NCBI GenBank assembly: GCA_900155495.1
Contig: FTLJ01000592.1
Span: 1-33,941 of the forward strand
Length of the DNA stretch: 33,941 nucleotides
Direction: 5' to 3'
Origin: Porogramme epimiltina
Taxonomy: Eukaryota > Basidiomycota > Agaricomycetes > Polyporales > Polyporaceae
The translations under genes were made by a program, and so were the position numbers. Below the pieces are notes generated by a model. It did no database searches and was not told where the DNA came from. It worked only from the letters and a program-made list of their open reading frames with translations. Shown in pieces: positions 20,634-31,550 of the stretch; within the stretch, counting starts at the first letter, position 1, and the number at the start of each line of letters is the position of its first letter.

Positions 20634-23600
20634 ATGGCTGTTGATGCAAGCCGTACCACCATGCCCGCCTTCAGGCTGCGAGAAGACGAGCTGCCACCAG
20701 AGCTCATACTGTCCATAGAGCGCATCTTGAGTCTACATGCGACGCAAGATTCCGATCCTCTAGACAAGCTCACAAATGATTTCAACCCTGTTGGCGTGTT
20801 AAATGAGTACTTTCCTGACGGTAAGTTGCACTGTCATAAAGAAACTACGTCGGGAGCCAGTTAGCTTAGACAGATTTACAGAGGCTGCTCTGGGCCAACT
20901 TGAGGCCATGCAGACACGCCTTGCTCAGCAAGAGCGAGACTTACAGGCCGAAATAGATGTACTCAGGGAGGAGCTGCGTAGAGACCAAGACCCCAGTCGA
21001 ATGCAACTCATACAGGAGATGATCTCTGTACGTCTCTTCACCCTTGTTCTCTACCGTACATGCTAGGGCTAGAACAAGGACGTCCTGCCTGCGTCTGTCT
21101 CTATAGGATCTTCTTGGGCAGATGTCTCGCATACGGGAGAAAGCTACCGAGTCCGAAGCGGTCGTCCGGAACATTACGAGGGAAATACAAGTGCTGGACC
21201 TAGCCAAGAAGAACCTAATCTTGAGCATGACTACCCTTAAGCGTCTGCAAATGCTTGGTGAGTATCCCACCTTTAGAATGCTGAACGCCCTTCTGAATGG
21301 GTGCCATTAGTGAACGCTCTAAGTCAGTTGGAGGACCAAGTCAAGGAGCGCAAGTACTCTGAAATTGTGCAGTCGTTAGCCGTAAGCACACCTTCGTCTT
21401 GTACACGCGACGGGGGTACTAAAGCGTATGCTAGGCTGTCAAGCACATTGGGACTTCCTTCAAACCATACACCTCCGTCCAGCGTATATCCCAGCTATGG
21501 CGCCGTATCCAAGAGATTCAGACTGAGCTGCGCTCTATGATCGATGCAGACTGGGACAAGTTGTGCGTGCTTTCTGTCCTACTATGGCTACACAGCGAAT
21601 ATTCAAGCAACTCCTTAGTTATGTACAAGATCCGGCGAAGCCCATCAAGCCTTCAGTTGTGGCCGATGCCTGTTTAGTACTCGACGTGCTGGGGCCGGAA
21701 GTCCGCGCACAATTCGTTGAGAAATATGTCGCGCTGGAGCTCAAAGAGTACCGCCGTATCTTCCGGGCCACAGACGAAGCGGGACAGCTCGACAACCTTT
21801 CCCGGCGATTTGCCTGGTTTCGCAGGTTGCTTCAAACTCACGAAACGGAGCAGGGGAGGGTCTTTCCGGCTGAGTGGAAAGTTGGATGGTTCCTGACCGC
21901 CAAGTTCATAGAGATTACCAAGTATGTTCCATCACTGGTCCTCCAAGCTGAATCTCAACCGATGCCTGTACTAGGGACGACATGACTGTGCTACTTTCTA
22001 AAGCTGGCTCAAAACTGACGGTGAAACAACTCTTAGATACCCTTGCGGAGACTATGGAGTTCGAAGCGTCAGTGACAAAGAAGAATGGTGTTCCCGTGAG
22101 TCGTCCACTACAACTACACACGTTGCCCTCCAACTTATATCTTGTAGCTTCGGGAGATATTACGTGCAACCACCCCACCAAACGCCAGTCGCCCGTCGAA
22201 GCCGATCACATCAGCATTCGAGCCGCACATGGGGGTATATATCGACGCACAGGATAAGTGAGTGAGCGTGCTCGCAAATTGAACGTGTTTATTAAACTAG
22301 TCCTACCAGGATACTTTCCGACATGCTTGCACAATATCGTGGATCGAAATCACGTTCTTCGTTGGAAGCAGCATCCACCTCCAGCCATGCCGATGATGAA
22401 TCTGCGCCTCCCGTGCTCGTTCTGCCGTCATCCACAGAGTTGTTCTATTTCTATGCATCAACACTTGACCAGTGCGCTAGCCTATTCACAGGCCAGCCCC
22501 TACATGACCTATGTACTCTGTTCAAGAAGTGGCTGCGAATATATGCAGGCACGTATACTCTTCGTCTTGACCATATGACGTGTCTTACGCGTTACTGTAG
22601 AGGAGGTACTTGTGGCAAGCCTCCGGAGACCGCCTACGTTCATACCTCGACGATCCATGGACTCCCGCTTCGACATCTCCGAGTTGAAAAATGCGTGCAC
22701 GCTCATCAACACTGCGGACTACTGTCAGACGACCGCCCTCGAACTCGAAGAGAACATTCGCGAGAAGTGTGACGAGGCGTTCAAAGAGAAGATCACCTTG
22801 CAGGAAGAGCGCGATCTCTTCGTCAGGTGAGAGCGCCCCATCTCCTTTAGCCGTTGGAGGATTCTAACACCTATCGCCTAGCTCCATTTCCGCTGCCATC
22901 GGTGTCATGCTACGTGAGCTCGAGTCGGCCTGCGAGCCATCCTTCACGACGCTTTCTCGCACGCCGTGGGCGACCATCAAACTCGTCAGCGGGCAATCGC
23001 CGTACGTCCAAGACTTATCCAACGCGATTGAGCAGGTGGCGGAGGCCGTCAAACCACTCATTGAGCAGAAGAGATATGTCCGCAACTTCTTTGACAAGGC
23101 GGCGAGGTACGTTTTCTTCCGGCAATCTCTGAATGAAAGATGGAAGCTAACGTGGGTTCCACCTAGTACCGTCTCGGCCAAATTCACCAACGCCCTTGTG
23201 AAAAGCCGGCCACTACTCGAGATCGGGGCTGAGCAGGTATAACGCCCGATTGTTCTCAGGTCTCCCCTTTACTGAGGAGTATCTCCAGCTCTTAATCGAT
23301 CTACAGTCAATCAAAGCTTGTTTGCTGAAGATCCCAGGAGAGGCGTTGACGACGTCAAAGTGAGCATAGGTCATTTATCTTTGATCCACTGCTGACGGCC
23401 GTACAAGTTACACGAAGAGCGTCACCAAGCAGACAACACGGCTCGAGGCGTTGCTTAAGGTTATCGTTACTCCGGTGGTACGTTTGACACTGTATGAAAC
23501 TTCCTTCACTTCTAACGAGCCCGCGCAGGACCCACCCGAAGGGTTCATTCTCAACTACACGCTAGTCATCGGCGATGCCTCCTTCTCCAACTTCCAGAAG

Positions 23601-23954
23601 ATCCTCGACCTCAAGGGCACGCCCAAAGCCGCCCAAAACGACCTTCTCGACGCCTTCCTCACAATCACAAGCACTAAGCCCGAGCTGGAGAGCACATCCT
23701 TCCTCTCCTCACTCGACATGGACCCGGGCCTCGTCGCAAACATGACGAGCCCTGGCTCCAGTCGCGTGTCCCTCATCTCCGGTTCCGCTGCGGGCGAGAG
23801 CATCCTCGCGGCCCTCTCCTCCCCCCCGCTTGCGACGACACCATCAGCGAACTCCGAATCGAATAGGTCTGACCAGACGCGGCGCGAGGTGTTCTCCGAC
23901 TTCAAGCGCTTCGTCAGCTTTGGGCTGCGGCGGGAGACGCTACCGCCGTCATAG
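20634..23954 (+). CDS. VPS53: GARP/EARP tethering complex subunit Vps53
   Basis: Predicted 851 residues from 15 exons: 20634-20820, 20882-21027, 21107-21257, 21311-21381, 21435-21562, 21619-21921, 21975-22095, 22148-22257, 22310-22548, 22601-22826, 22882-23106, 23167-23236, 23277-23359, 23408-23477 and 23529-23954. Vps53 tethers endosome-derived vesicles at the trans-Golgi. The N-terminal domain starts with DFNPVGVLNEYFPD, followed by a coiled coil (REIQVLDLAKKNLILSM). Further family landmarks are RRFAWFRRLL, FEPHMGVYIDAQDK, TADYCQTTALELEE, SPYVQDL and NFQKILDLKG, all in the expected order. Intron 9 (22549-22600) starts with GC, not GT. Intron 12 (23237-23276) is only 40 nt and ends in GAG, so its 3' edge is the least certain. 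The Ser-rich tail follows the last conserved helix. Confidence 0.93.
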
Positions 23955-24047
23955 GGCGAATCTGCTCTGTCGGTGTTGCTGTATTTAACAGTTGGATTAT
24001 ATTCCGGATTACTATCACCTTTGGCGAGGCAGCCTCATGAAAGCATT

Positions 24048-25063
24048 TTACACTGGAGGCAAAATTACGGAACTAAGCAATCGCTCGGCGAGGATGTCGT
24101 GGATGTCCGGGGCTAAGTGGAGGTCATCTTCCCAGAAGCCGCCCCCCTCGGTGTCCGGGTCGTCCTCGCTGAGGTCAAACTCGGTGGGGTCTTCTAGTAC
24201 CTCTGTCAGTACTTGATGTGACGAGAACAGCATTATCGTAGCTTCTTCATAGCTGTTGCCAAAGTCTGTCGCCTGCGTCTTCAATGAATCATTCCAAGTT
24301 GTGACGCGCTCCGCAATCTCGTCTGAGGACCCTGAGTCCACGGCTGTGGACGCAATGTGTGATGAGCGAATGCGATGCGAAGGGGCTACGCCAGGCACAC
24401 CTTGTGGGGAACGGTCTATAGGGGGCACGTCGACAAGAACAAAATTCCTTGCGTTGGCTTTGACGTACAAGTCATGGACAGCTTCAAAGACGGTCTCGAC
24501 AATGGCTTCCAGATCATCAACGTCGCTTTCTCCACAGTCGTTGATGCCGAAGAACAGGACTGTCAAAATGTGAGCGGCAAGAAATTGTGATCCAAAGGCG
24601 AACAGACTACAAACAGAAGGTGGTCCTGTCGGGGTCCCGTTGAGTAATGCTGCGGTCGTCTGGGCTTCTCCCGGGGTTCAAGGCTAAGAAGCGCGTCATC
24701 TGCTCTGGGAGGTCGCGTTCGGCGGTTGCGCCAGGGGTAGCGAGGTTTTGTATTTGAGGCGCTTTGTTTTCTCTCGAAAGCCGCGTGTTCATATGACTGA
24801 CCTGTCGGGAACATAAACGGAAGTAATAACAAATAGAAGCTTTCACGACTCACCCATGTTTTTCCACCTGGGCTACTGTATGAGTCGCCCCTAGAGGGTA
24901 CAATGAGAAATCCTAAGTATCACTTGATAGAGCGATTAAAATATATGTCTAACATCACAACAACGGTCTCGAAAGTATCGTGGTCGCGCCAACATGAACC
25001 TCCAATTGCGACTGGAACGTAGCCTGGGAACCCTGAGGTTAACGCAGAAGGAAAACAGGCTGT
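24048..25063 (-). CDS. SGNH/GDSL hydrolase, CE16-type esterase; 5' end unresolved
   Basis: Four exons can be joined: one ending at 24954, then 24890-24854, 24801-24615 and 24559-24048. The introns are 63, 52 and 55 nt. All four SGNH blocks are visible: GDSYSS (catalytic Ser), LATPGATAE, FLFFGINDCG (oxyanion Asn) and DDLHLAPDIHDIL (Asp/His). This matches secreted fungal acetylesterases of family CE16, which deacetylate plant cell-wall oligosaccharides. The first exon frame (ending HDTFETVVVM) stays open back to 25063 but has no ATG, and no signal peptide can be joined. An ATG at 25067-25065 starting MNSLFSFC is in another frame. Either a further 5' exon is missed or the gene has lost its start. 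The coordinate given is the limit of the open frame. VPS53 ends 93 nt away, convergent. Confidence 0.7.
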
Positions 25064-25844
25064 TCATTTTACACAAACGATTTATAGGAGGTAGCTTGGA
25101 AGGTGTTGGCGCGGTTTGTTCGACCCGTTTCTGTTTCTTCTGGACATGTGCAATTGAAAGCTCTTCCTGACTGTCCTGTCCTGTCCTCTTAAGGCTCTCC
25201 GTGCATTGTTTTGATGCGACATCACTTGAAAGTGCGTCCGAGATCTGTCGCTCACCGGACGGAGAAGTGACCTCTCTGGGGCTATCAACCACCGCAGGCT
25301 CACAGGTATTTGAATGCATTGAAGACAAACAGGTTACTTGCTGTCAAAAATGTTTGCAAGCGTGCTCCGTTTCGTTAGAGAAAGGGAGGGAAGGTAAGCC
25401 CGGCTTACTAAATACAAGATAGTTGAAGGAGGGTGACATTAATGCCGCACAACGAAGTGAGAGTTCGATTTGCAATTGCCATCAATCGACCTCAATAGTG
25501 TAAGCGCCCGACAACCCACCCGTGGCTCCTACCCAGAATATTAGGAGCACCTGAAGGCGGTCAACATGCGATCGGAGGGAGCCAGAGACAAGTAGGCTAC
25601 TTTCCCCGTCTGTACTGGGGTATGACCGGGATGTCATATTACAGTGTTGTCGAATACAATATACTCCGCCGAACTAACGAGGAGCGTAAGGAGGCCCGGG
25701 GGCATCCCCTTGGCACATTTATAAGTGACTCCAGACTATGGATATTTGATCGTTGTTATCGAGAGGGAAAACGCAGCGGTGCATATAATCACAAGACATA
25801 CAACAATAGATCAATAAATGCTTCTATTACTACCCAGCTTTCCT
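25064..25844. other. Intergenic between the esterase and TSR1
   Basis: About 780 nt. A TATAAA on the minus strand at 25086-25081 may belong to the esterase. A 130-codon minus-strand frame ending at 24936 is rich in Ser/Glu/Lys, but I recognise nothing in it. The right end includes the TSR1 3' UTR. Confidence 0.45.
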
Positions 25845-28683
25845 CTATTCCTCCATTGCGTCATCCTCATCCTCATCGCCCACGGTGCTTTGGCCCTCCT
25901 GCCACGTCTCGCCCCACTTGGGGAACACACGCTTGTAAAGCGACATGCATACCGTGTCCATCTGGCTGATCGGCCCGTCAAAGTGCGCCTTGAAGTACCC
26001 GTGCGTACCGAGCGACTCCTTGATGTGCCCAGCGCGACCATATTTGGTGTGCAGCTGGATCGGTTTGAAGTACGCAATGTCGTCTGTGGGAGAGTGATAT
26101 CAATGCATGCGGAAACATGAAAGTAGCCAGAACCTACCGGCGTTGAAGAACATATAACGGATCGTTGCCGTCTTTTTGTGGATCTTGAATGGGTGTCCGG
26201 TCAAGACGATGCGCTTGGCAATCACCCGCGTCGTATCGGGGTGAAGGAAACTACCCATCGCAACCAGCTCGGGGGCTACGGCATCCAAATAAGCAACCCC
26301 GTTTAAGAGTACACGCAATAAGACCGACGGGCTCACCTTGGGAGTCGCTCGTTTCACGGAGGAGCGCGCACGGCTGCTTACCGTACACGACAGGCCCATA
26401 GATCGTCGCGACGTCGGTGACGCCGTGGCGTAGGTACCGCTCGAACTTGTGCACATTATTCGCGCCCTTACCACCCCCACGGGTGTGCTGGCTATAAATC
26501 GGGTTGACACGTATCCGCCGGGGGCCGACACACAGGACGAGCGGGTCCTTCGAGCGGACGGAGCCGCCGTACTCCGTGTTACGCTGCACGGTGAAGTTTA
26601 GCACGGTCTTTTTGTGCTCATGCTGGAGAAGGCTGAACACAGTGAAAGGCCGCCCTGGCGCCATCTGCGCCGCTTCCTTAGGTACCTCCTTCAAATAAAC
26701 CGTCACACGGGTTCCTGGCTGTGATTGACGTGAATAGAGCGCCATGGGGATCCTTACACGATGACGCACCTCAATGCCGCCCTCCTCTTCTGCTCGCCTC
26801 TTCACGGCGCGCTCCGTGCGCTTGAAGTCCTCGAACTGGAATATTCGCGCGTAGTCGCGCGGCAGATTTTCATACGGGTCCCATGGACTGGTCCTGAAAG
26901 ACCGCAGGCCTCGATACCGTTGGAACCGAGTTCGGGCCGGGACGTCGAGCGGGGTATCAATCTCGTCCGGGAATTGCGTGTCGTCCTCCTCTTCCCGTTT
27001 CCGATCCCTCCATTTCTGCAGCCTTTTTCACCTCGTATTAGATCCAACCGTCAAGGTAACTCCTGGAAGAAAACTCACTGCCGTGCTTCCTCTTCGTCGT
27101 CGAGGTCCTGGAAATGGACACTCCTCACTCCATCTGTCTCCATCTCCGTGTCATCCACAACAGGGAGTTCCTCCATCTCCTCCGCCTCCTCCATCTCAAC
27201 TTCATCACTCCGCTCCCCGTCTTCGCCGTTGCCATCTTCTTCATCGCTTTCATCGACGATCCATGCCGCTTGGTACTCGCTCGTCCCCTTTGGTACCTTG
27301 CGGACAGCCTTGGGCGTAGTACCAGCCGTCGCATCAGGAATCGCGTCAGAGGAGTGACCATTCTGTGCACCACGCATCTCCTCTTCAGTTGGCCATGTCT
27401 GCTCGTTGGCCATGTCATCCGGATCATTGCTCGAAACCAAAGAGTCCGCGGTGTCCTCATTTGGCTCCGCTAGCAACTGAGGCTCGACATCCATTCCACT
27501 CGCATGCCCTGACTTTGAGACACGGGGAAGCGGAGCCGACATGATCTGAGAAGGGCAGGTCAGGATATGAGAGGATGTGGTAACGGAATGTGAGCTCACC
27601 CGCGAGATCTGGAAGTCCCCAAAGTTCGGGATGTGAATAAGGCGGTTTGCCGAAAGGTGTGCCCCACGAACGAAGCCAGTAACGCTGAGTGCCTCGTCTG
27701 CCCATTCGACCTTTTCGCTGAGTATCCACGAACGACCATCCCTCCACTTCACGTCGGAAGGTTTGCCTTCAGATATCGCCCTCAAAGCGTTCAACGCATC
27801 CGCGCCATGGTGGATATCGTACACTCTTGTTTGGCTGGGGACGAAGTACTGGACGAACGATAGGAGCGACTTCATGATCCCTGACTTCTCCTTGGCCTCC
27901 ATTGGCTCGTCGGCGGCGACAATAGTTAGGACTTCGGGGAGGCCCTGCGCCTGTAGCGTACGGAGGAGAGTATCTCCCCAGTTGTCTACCTCGACGTTTG
28001 GCGAAAGGACGAACACGACGTAGTCGGCAACCTTGCATGCGTCTAATGTGGCGTATATCTGGCGGTAGGGCAGGGGTATAAACTGGAGGGAGGTCTTGAA
28101 CCGGTCTGCCCTGCAGGTGTGTACATGTTCATACGGGAATACGGATCGGGGATGGGGCGAAGAAGGGGAAAAATAGCAGCGTACCTCAGCTTTTGCAGCC
28201 CATTCACCGGATCCTCCTCAAGGGTCCCATCGATCGCCTGTGCGAGCCGCGAACTCACGTTCCGCGCGCCGACGTCCTCCGTAAGTGGGACAATTGCAAT
28301 GGTACGTGGGGTACCATCTATCCCATTGAATATTCTGGTTGCGGAGACGAGGCTCTGTCGTTTCTTGAGCTGGGCTTGCTTAGCGTTGTTGCGGCGGTTG
28401 ATGCGGAGTTGGGCGGCGGCATGTGATGCGACTGAGGTTGCTTTCGGGGATTCACGGTGCACGCGACCTACAAAGAAGGTAAGGGGCGCGGGTGCGTAGC
28501 ACACGATAGAATCGCACCTTTTGCGACCTCCTTCAACGAACTTTTGGTTGCATGCTTGGACTTGAAGGCTTTGTTTTTCTACACGACTACGCGCATAAGT
28601 TGTGCATTTCGGAAACCTTAGAGACACGCAGGAATACAGACCTGCTTGAGAGTAGGCCTGTGGTGATGCACGCCTTCGGTCAT
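25845..28683 (-). CDS. TSR1: 40S ribosome maturation factor Tsr1
   Basis: Predicted 791 residues, close to the yeast protein, from nine exons: 28683-28642, 28578-28518, 28467-28185, 28110-27600, 27545-27079, 27022-26770, 26718-26337, 26275-26138 and 26083-25845. Tsr1 is a GTPase-like factor without GTPase activity that binds late pre-40S particles and blocks premature subunit joining. Landmarks are the basic N-terminus [17 protein letters not shown], an AARP2CN-type domain ([20 protein letters not shown]), and an acidic stretch (about 340-400). Then come [20 protein letters not shown] with [20 protein letters not shown], and the C-terminal domain with [22 protein letters not shown] and [29 protein letters not shown]. 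The intron at 26719-26769 is 51 nt with no in-frame stop; I removed it because family sequences run on without it. Confidence 0.94.
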
Positions 28684-29371
28684 TTTGGATTTTGAGCGTT
28701 CGGGGGGGAATGCAGAGGATGTTCCTTACACTCGCGAGGCGACCGATCTGCTTTCCAGCCGGGTCGAAATTTACTCGATCTAATCTTATCGCAGGTGGCT
28801 GGTTTAAGCGCCGGGGCACGGAGCCGCTCAGCCGCATGCGATTCGACGCCGCAGCAGTCGAATTTGTATAGTTCTTCAGGAGAAACACAATGTGGCGTAT
28901 GTTCTGATGACTGTATATTTGTGCACTCGTAATTTCACTTTGGGAGCGTAGCTAGCCCTCGAATAAAAGTACCCACAGCTACTATACCACTTAATTGGTC
29001 CCTCTGCACCCTATCAGCTGGACCTTTCTGAGGCATACTAACCACACCATCCGCCATACGATGTGGAAGCACCCGCCATACTTACATCTCACTTCAGGCA
29101 ACATCACAACGCATTTGGGAGACTAATGTGTCAATATAACGTCATGGATTATTGAACACGACGATTCCGGGAAGGGCGCTGGGGTTGGAGTGGATCATCA
29201 CAAGCAGATAGATCATCTAGGCCATTGTTTGTGGTTAATGATCCCAATATACCGGCCTGAAGCAGTTCCAAATCCTGACAGTTCAGCCATGTATTATGTT
29301 ATTGTGCCAAGATCATACATTCCAGCCAGTTGAATGACTAGCAACCCACAGATGGGCCCGGATAAACCCTC
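28684..29371. other. Intergenic, TSR1 promoter and OYE 3' flank
   Basis: Almost 690 nt with no supported gene. Long frames that enter it from the TSR1 side only read through TSR1 introns. Confidence 0.5.
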
Positions 29372-30827
29372 TCATATGTAGGCACCCTCATAGGCACCCT
29401 CGCCCACGAAAGGGTAGTCTGTGTACCCATGCGGCTCATCGGGTACGTAGTAGAAGTCGTGTAGCCACTTCTGCAGCGGCAAGTCATCACGGAGGCGGAT
29501 GGGCAGATCAGGCTGAAGCACGAATGAGTGAGAATATGTCCTCAGAACATGAAGAGTCTGGCTTACGTTACTGATGAAGAGCCGGCCGAAGCCGATAAGC
29601 TCGTTGGTCTTCTCTGACTGCTCGATGCCTTCTTTCCTATAGTAACCCCCGGCGGTGATGAGCACCCTTGGGAGCCATATGTCGCGGAGGAAATCGTTCG
29701 ACTGAAGAGTAGGTTTATGTGAGGGGCAGCCAGATAGAAGACTAAGCTCAAGGACGCACGTCGGAGTCAGTCAAGCGATCTCCGTCCAGGTAGCCATGGA
29801 CCCCGGGTTCAATAAGATGGAGATAGGCAAGGTCTGGGTATTCTGCGACGAGCCGCTTGACGATGTACGAGTACGTGGGGATTGGGTCCTTCATGCCCAC
29901 GCCTGTCCAGACGCAGTATGAGTACAAAGCACGCAAAGAGAGACACGAACGCCACGGAAAACAGACCGTTAAATGTCGTCCAAGGAGACAAACGAACGGC
30001 TGTCTTCTTGATGCCCACGGCCTTGCTCACGGCCGCGACGAGCTCAAACAAGAAGCGCGCTCGGTTTTCGATCGACCCGCCATACTCGTCCGTGCGCACG
30101 TTGGAGCTGTCGTCGATGAACTGGTGGATGAGGTACCCGTTGGCCGCGTGCAGCTCGACGCCGTCGCATCCTGCACCCTCAACCGCATTCACGGCTGTTT
30201 GGGCGAAGACCTTGACGTACTCCTTAATGTCTACGAGTATAAAACGTCAGCAGGATGGCTGGGCAACACCGGAGGAACACGAGACGCACCGGCGACAGAC
30301 ATCTCGCGCGGAATCTTCCCGCCAGGCTTCGGGATCGCCGACGGTGCATGCAGATCGGCGAGTTCGGGGTCTTCGAGCGTAGAAGCGGACGCTGCCCGTC
30401 CGCTAGCCCACAGCTGGAGGACGAAGTAGCTCCCCTTCGCATGCACGCCATCCACGATCTATGAGCCGGAGCCGCAGGGTTGAGTGCTCGTTACGCCGCA
30501 GAGATTCTGGGGTATGACACAAACCTTCTTCCACCCGGCGATTTGCGCGTCATTGAAGACACCTGGGATGTACGGTCCGCCGCCCGCATACGGTGAGACA
30601 AGCGTTGCCTCCCCAATGAGCAATGTGCCGGGCGTGGAGGCGCGCTGGGCGTAGTACGTTGCATTGAGGTCGGTAGGGACGCCTTTGGCGTCGGCACGGT
30701 AGCGTGTGAGAGGCGGGAGGACAACGCGGTGCGCAAGCTGCATCTCCCCCACCTGGACGGGCTGGAAGAGCTTGGGCGTCGTAGCTGTCTTGGAGCCTGG
30801 TGCGAGGGATTGGGTGTCTCCTGGCAT
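29372..30827 (-). CDS. NADH:flavin oxidoreductase, Old Yellow Enzyme family
   Basis: Predicted 384 residues, a normal OYE length, from exons 30827-30525, 30458-30290, 30230-29967, 29902-29760, 29701-29567 and 29512-29372. These FMN enzymes reduce activated C=C bonds using NAD(P)H. KLFQPVQVGEMQLAHRVVLPPLTRYRA opens the TIM barrel. LHAANGYLIHQF carries the substrate-binding His (about 185) and Asn (about 188) and the Tyr proton donor (about 190). DEYGGSIENRARFLFE follows, and ELIGFGRLFISNPDLPIRL is the FMN phosphate region. The third-exon end SPWTTFN joined to GVGMKDP fits the family. No targeting signal is seen, so it should be cytosolic. The physiological substrate is not predictable; fungi have many OYEs, and other functional names are possible. 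Confidence 0.92.
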
Positions 30828-31550
30828 GCTGATGAGAGAGGTAAGTTGGTTGTGGTCGCCACTGAACTTGGCACGGGTTTTATGCTGCAGGGTAGACACA
30901 GCAGAACCTTTCGCTGGAATAAAAAAATCACGGCTTCGAATTTTGGTGTTCGGCCGAGGAGAGTACATCAGCGTTGCGGTAACACCAGCCGATGCACATT
31001 GATCTTCAAGGACACAACTGAATGCGACCTGGATTACATGTGTGGGTAGAGCATCTTCCTCCAGCTCTCGGCTGCTGCTACGAAGCCGTGACATATCGTT
31101 CGGGCGCAAATCCGATAGCCGTCGGGGCGTATCGGACTTGAGGCCGCACGCTATAGACAACCCACTTCGTGTCCGATTCGGGAACCAAATGTGGGTCGCG
31201 TTGGATTTGACGGCGCCCTTGTACGAAGTCTAGATTTGCATACTCGCCGTACGTCGCCGAGCGCTGTTTCATCGCTCCTGGGAGAATCACATACCAGGTC
31301 AAAATGTCAAATCCAGGTGGTTCAGATGTTGATAGTAAATCTACATTTGTATATCTTCATACGTTATGTGGTTACATCCACATTCCATGGCTGTGGAGAT
31401 ATCATCAGCGATCTTGATATTTCGTGACTGTGAGAATAGACGGTACCCAACGAAACCGCCAAACCGACGCACCTATAGATACATTACTCTGCAAGCCTAC
31501 ACCATGATTTCGCATCAGCACTCTCAACCGATGACGACCTGCAATTGGCC
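30828..31550. other. Intergenic between palC and the OYE gene
   Basis: About 720 nt that hold the OYE promoter and the palC 3' UTR. The minus-strand frame that extends the OYE start upstream to 31160 is not family-like. I see no gene. Confidence 0.5.

Noticed and set aside
24936..25328. Minus-strand 130-codon frame (MSSMHSNTCEP...) as a gene or as the esterase N-terminus
   Set aside because: Polar composition with a KKQKR stretch, no signal peptide, and its frame does not join to the GDSYS exon with any good donor.
28043..28888. Single minus-strand frame of 281 codons over the TSR1 5' region
   Set aside because: It reads through introns; splicing yields the conserved TSR1 N-terminus instead.
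30459..31160. Upstream extension of the OYE reading frame
   Set aside because: The extra N-terminal residues are not family-like; the ATG at 30827 gives the normal OYE length.
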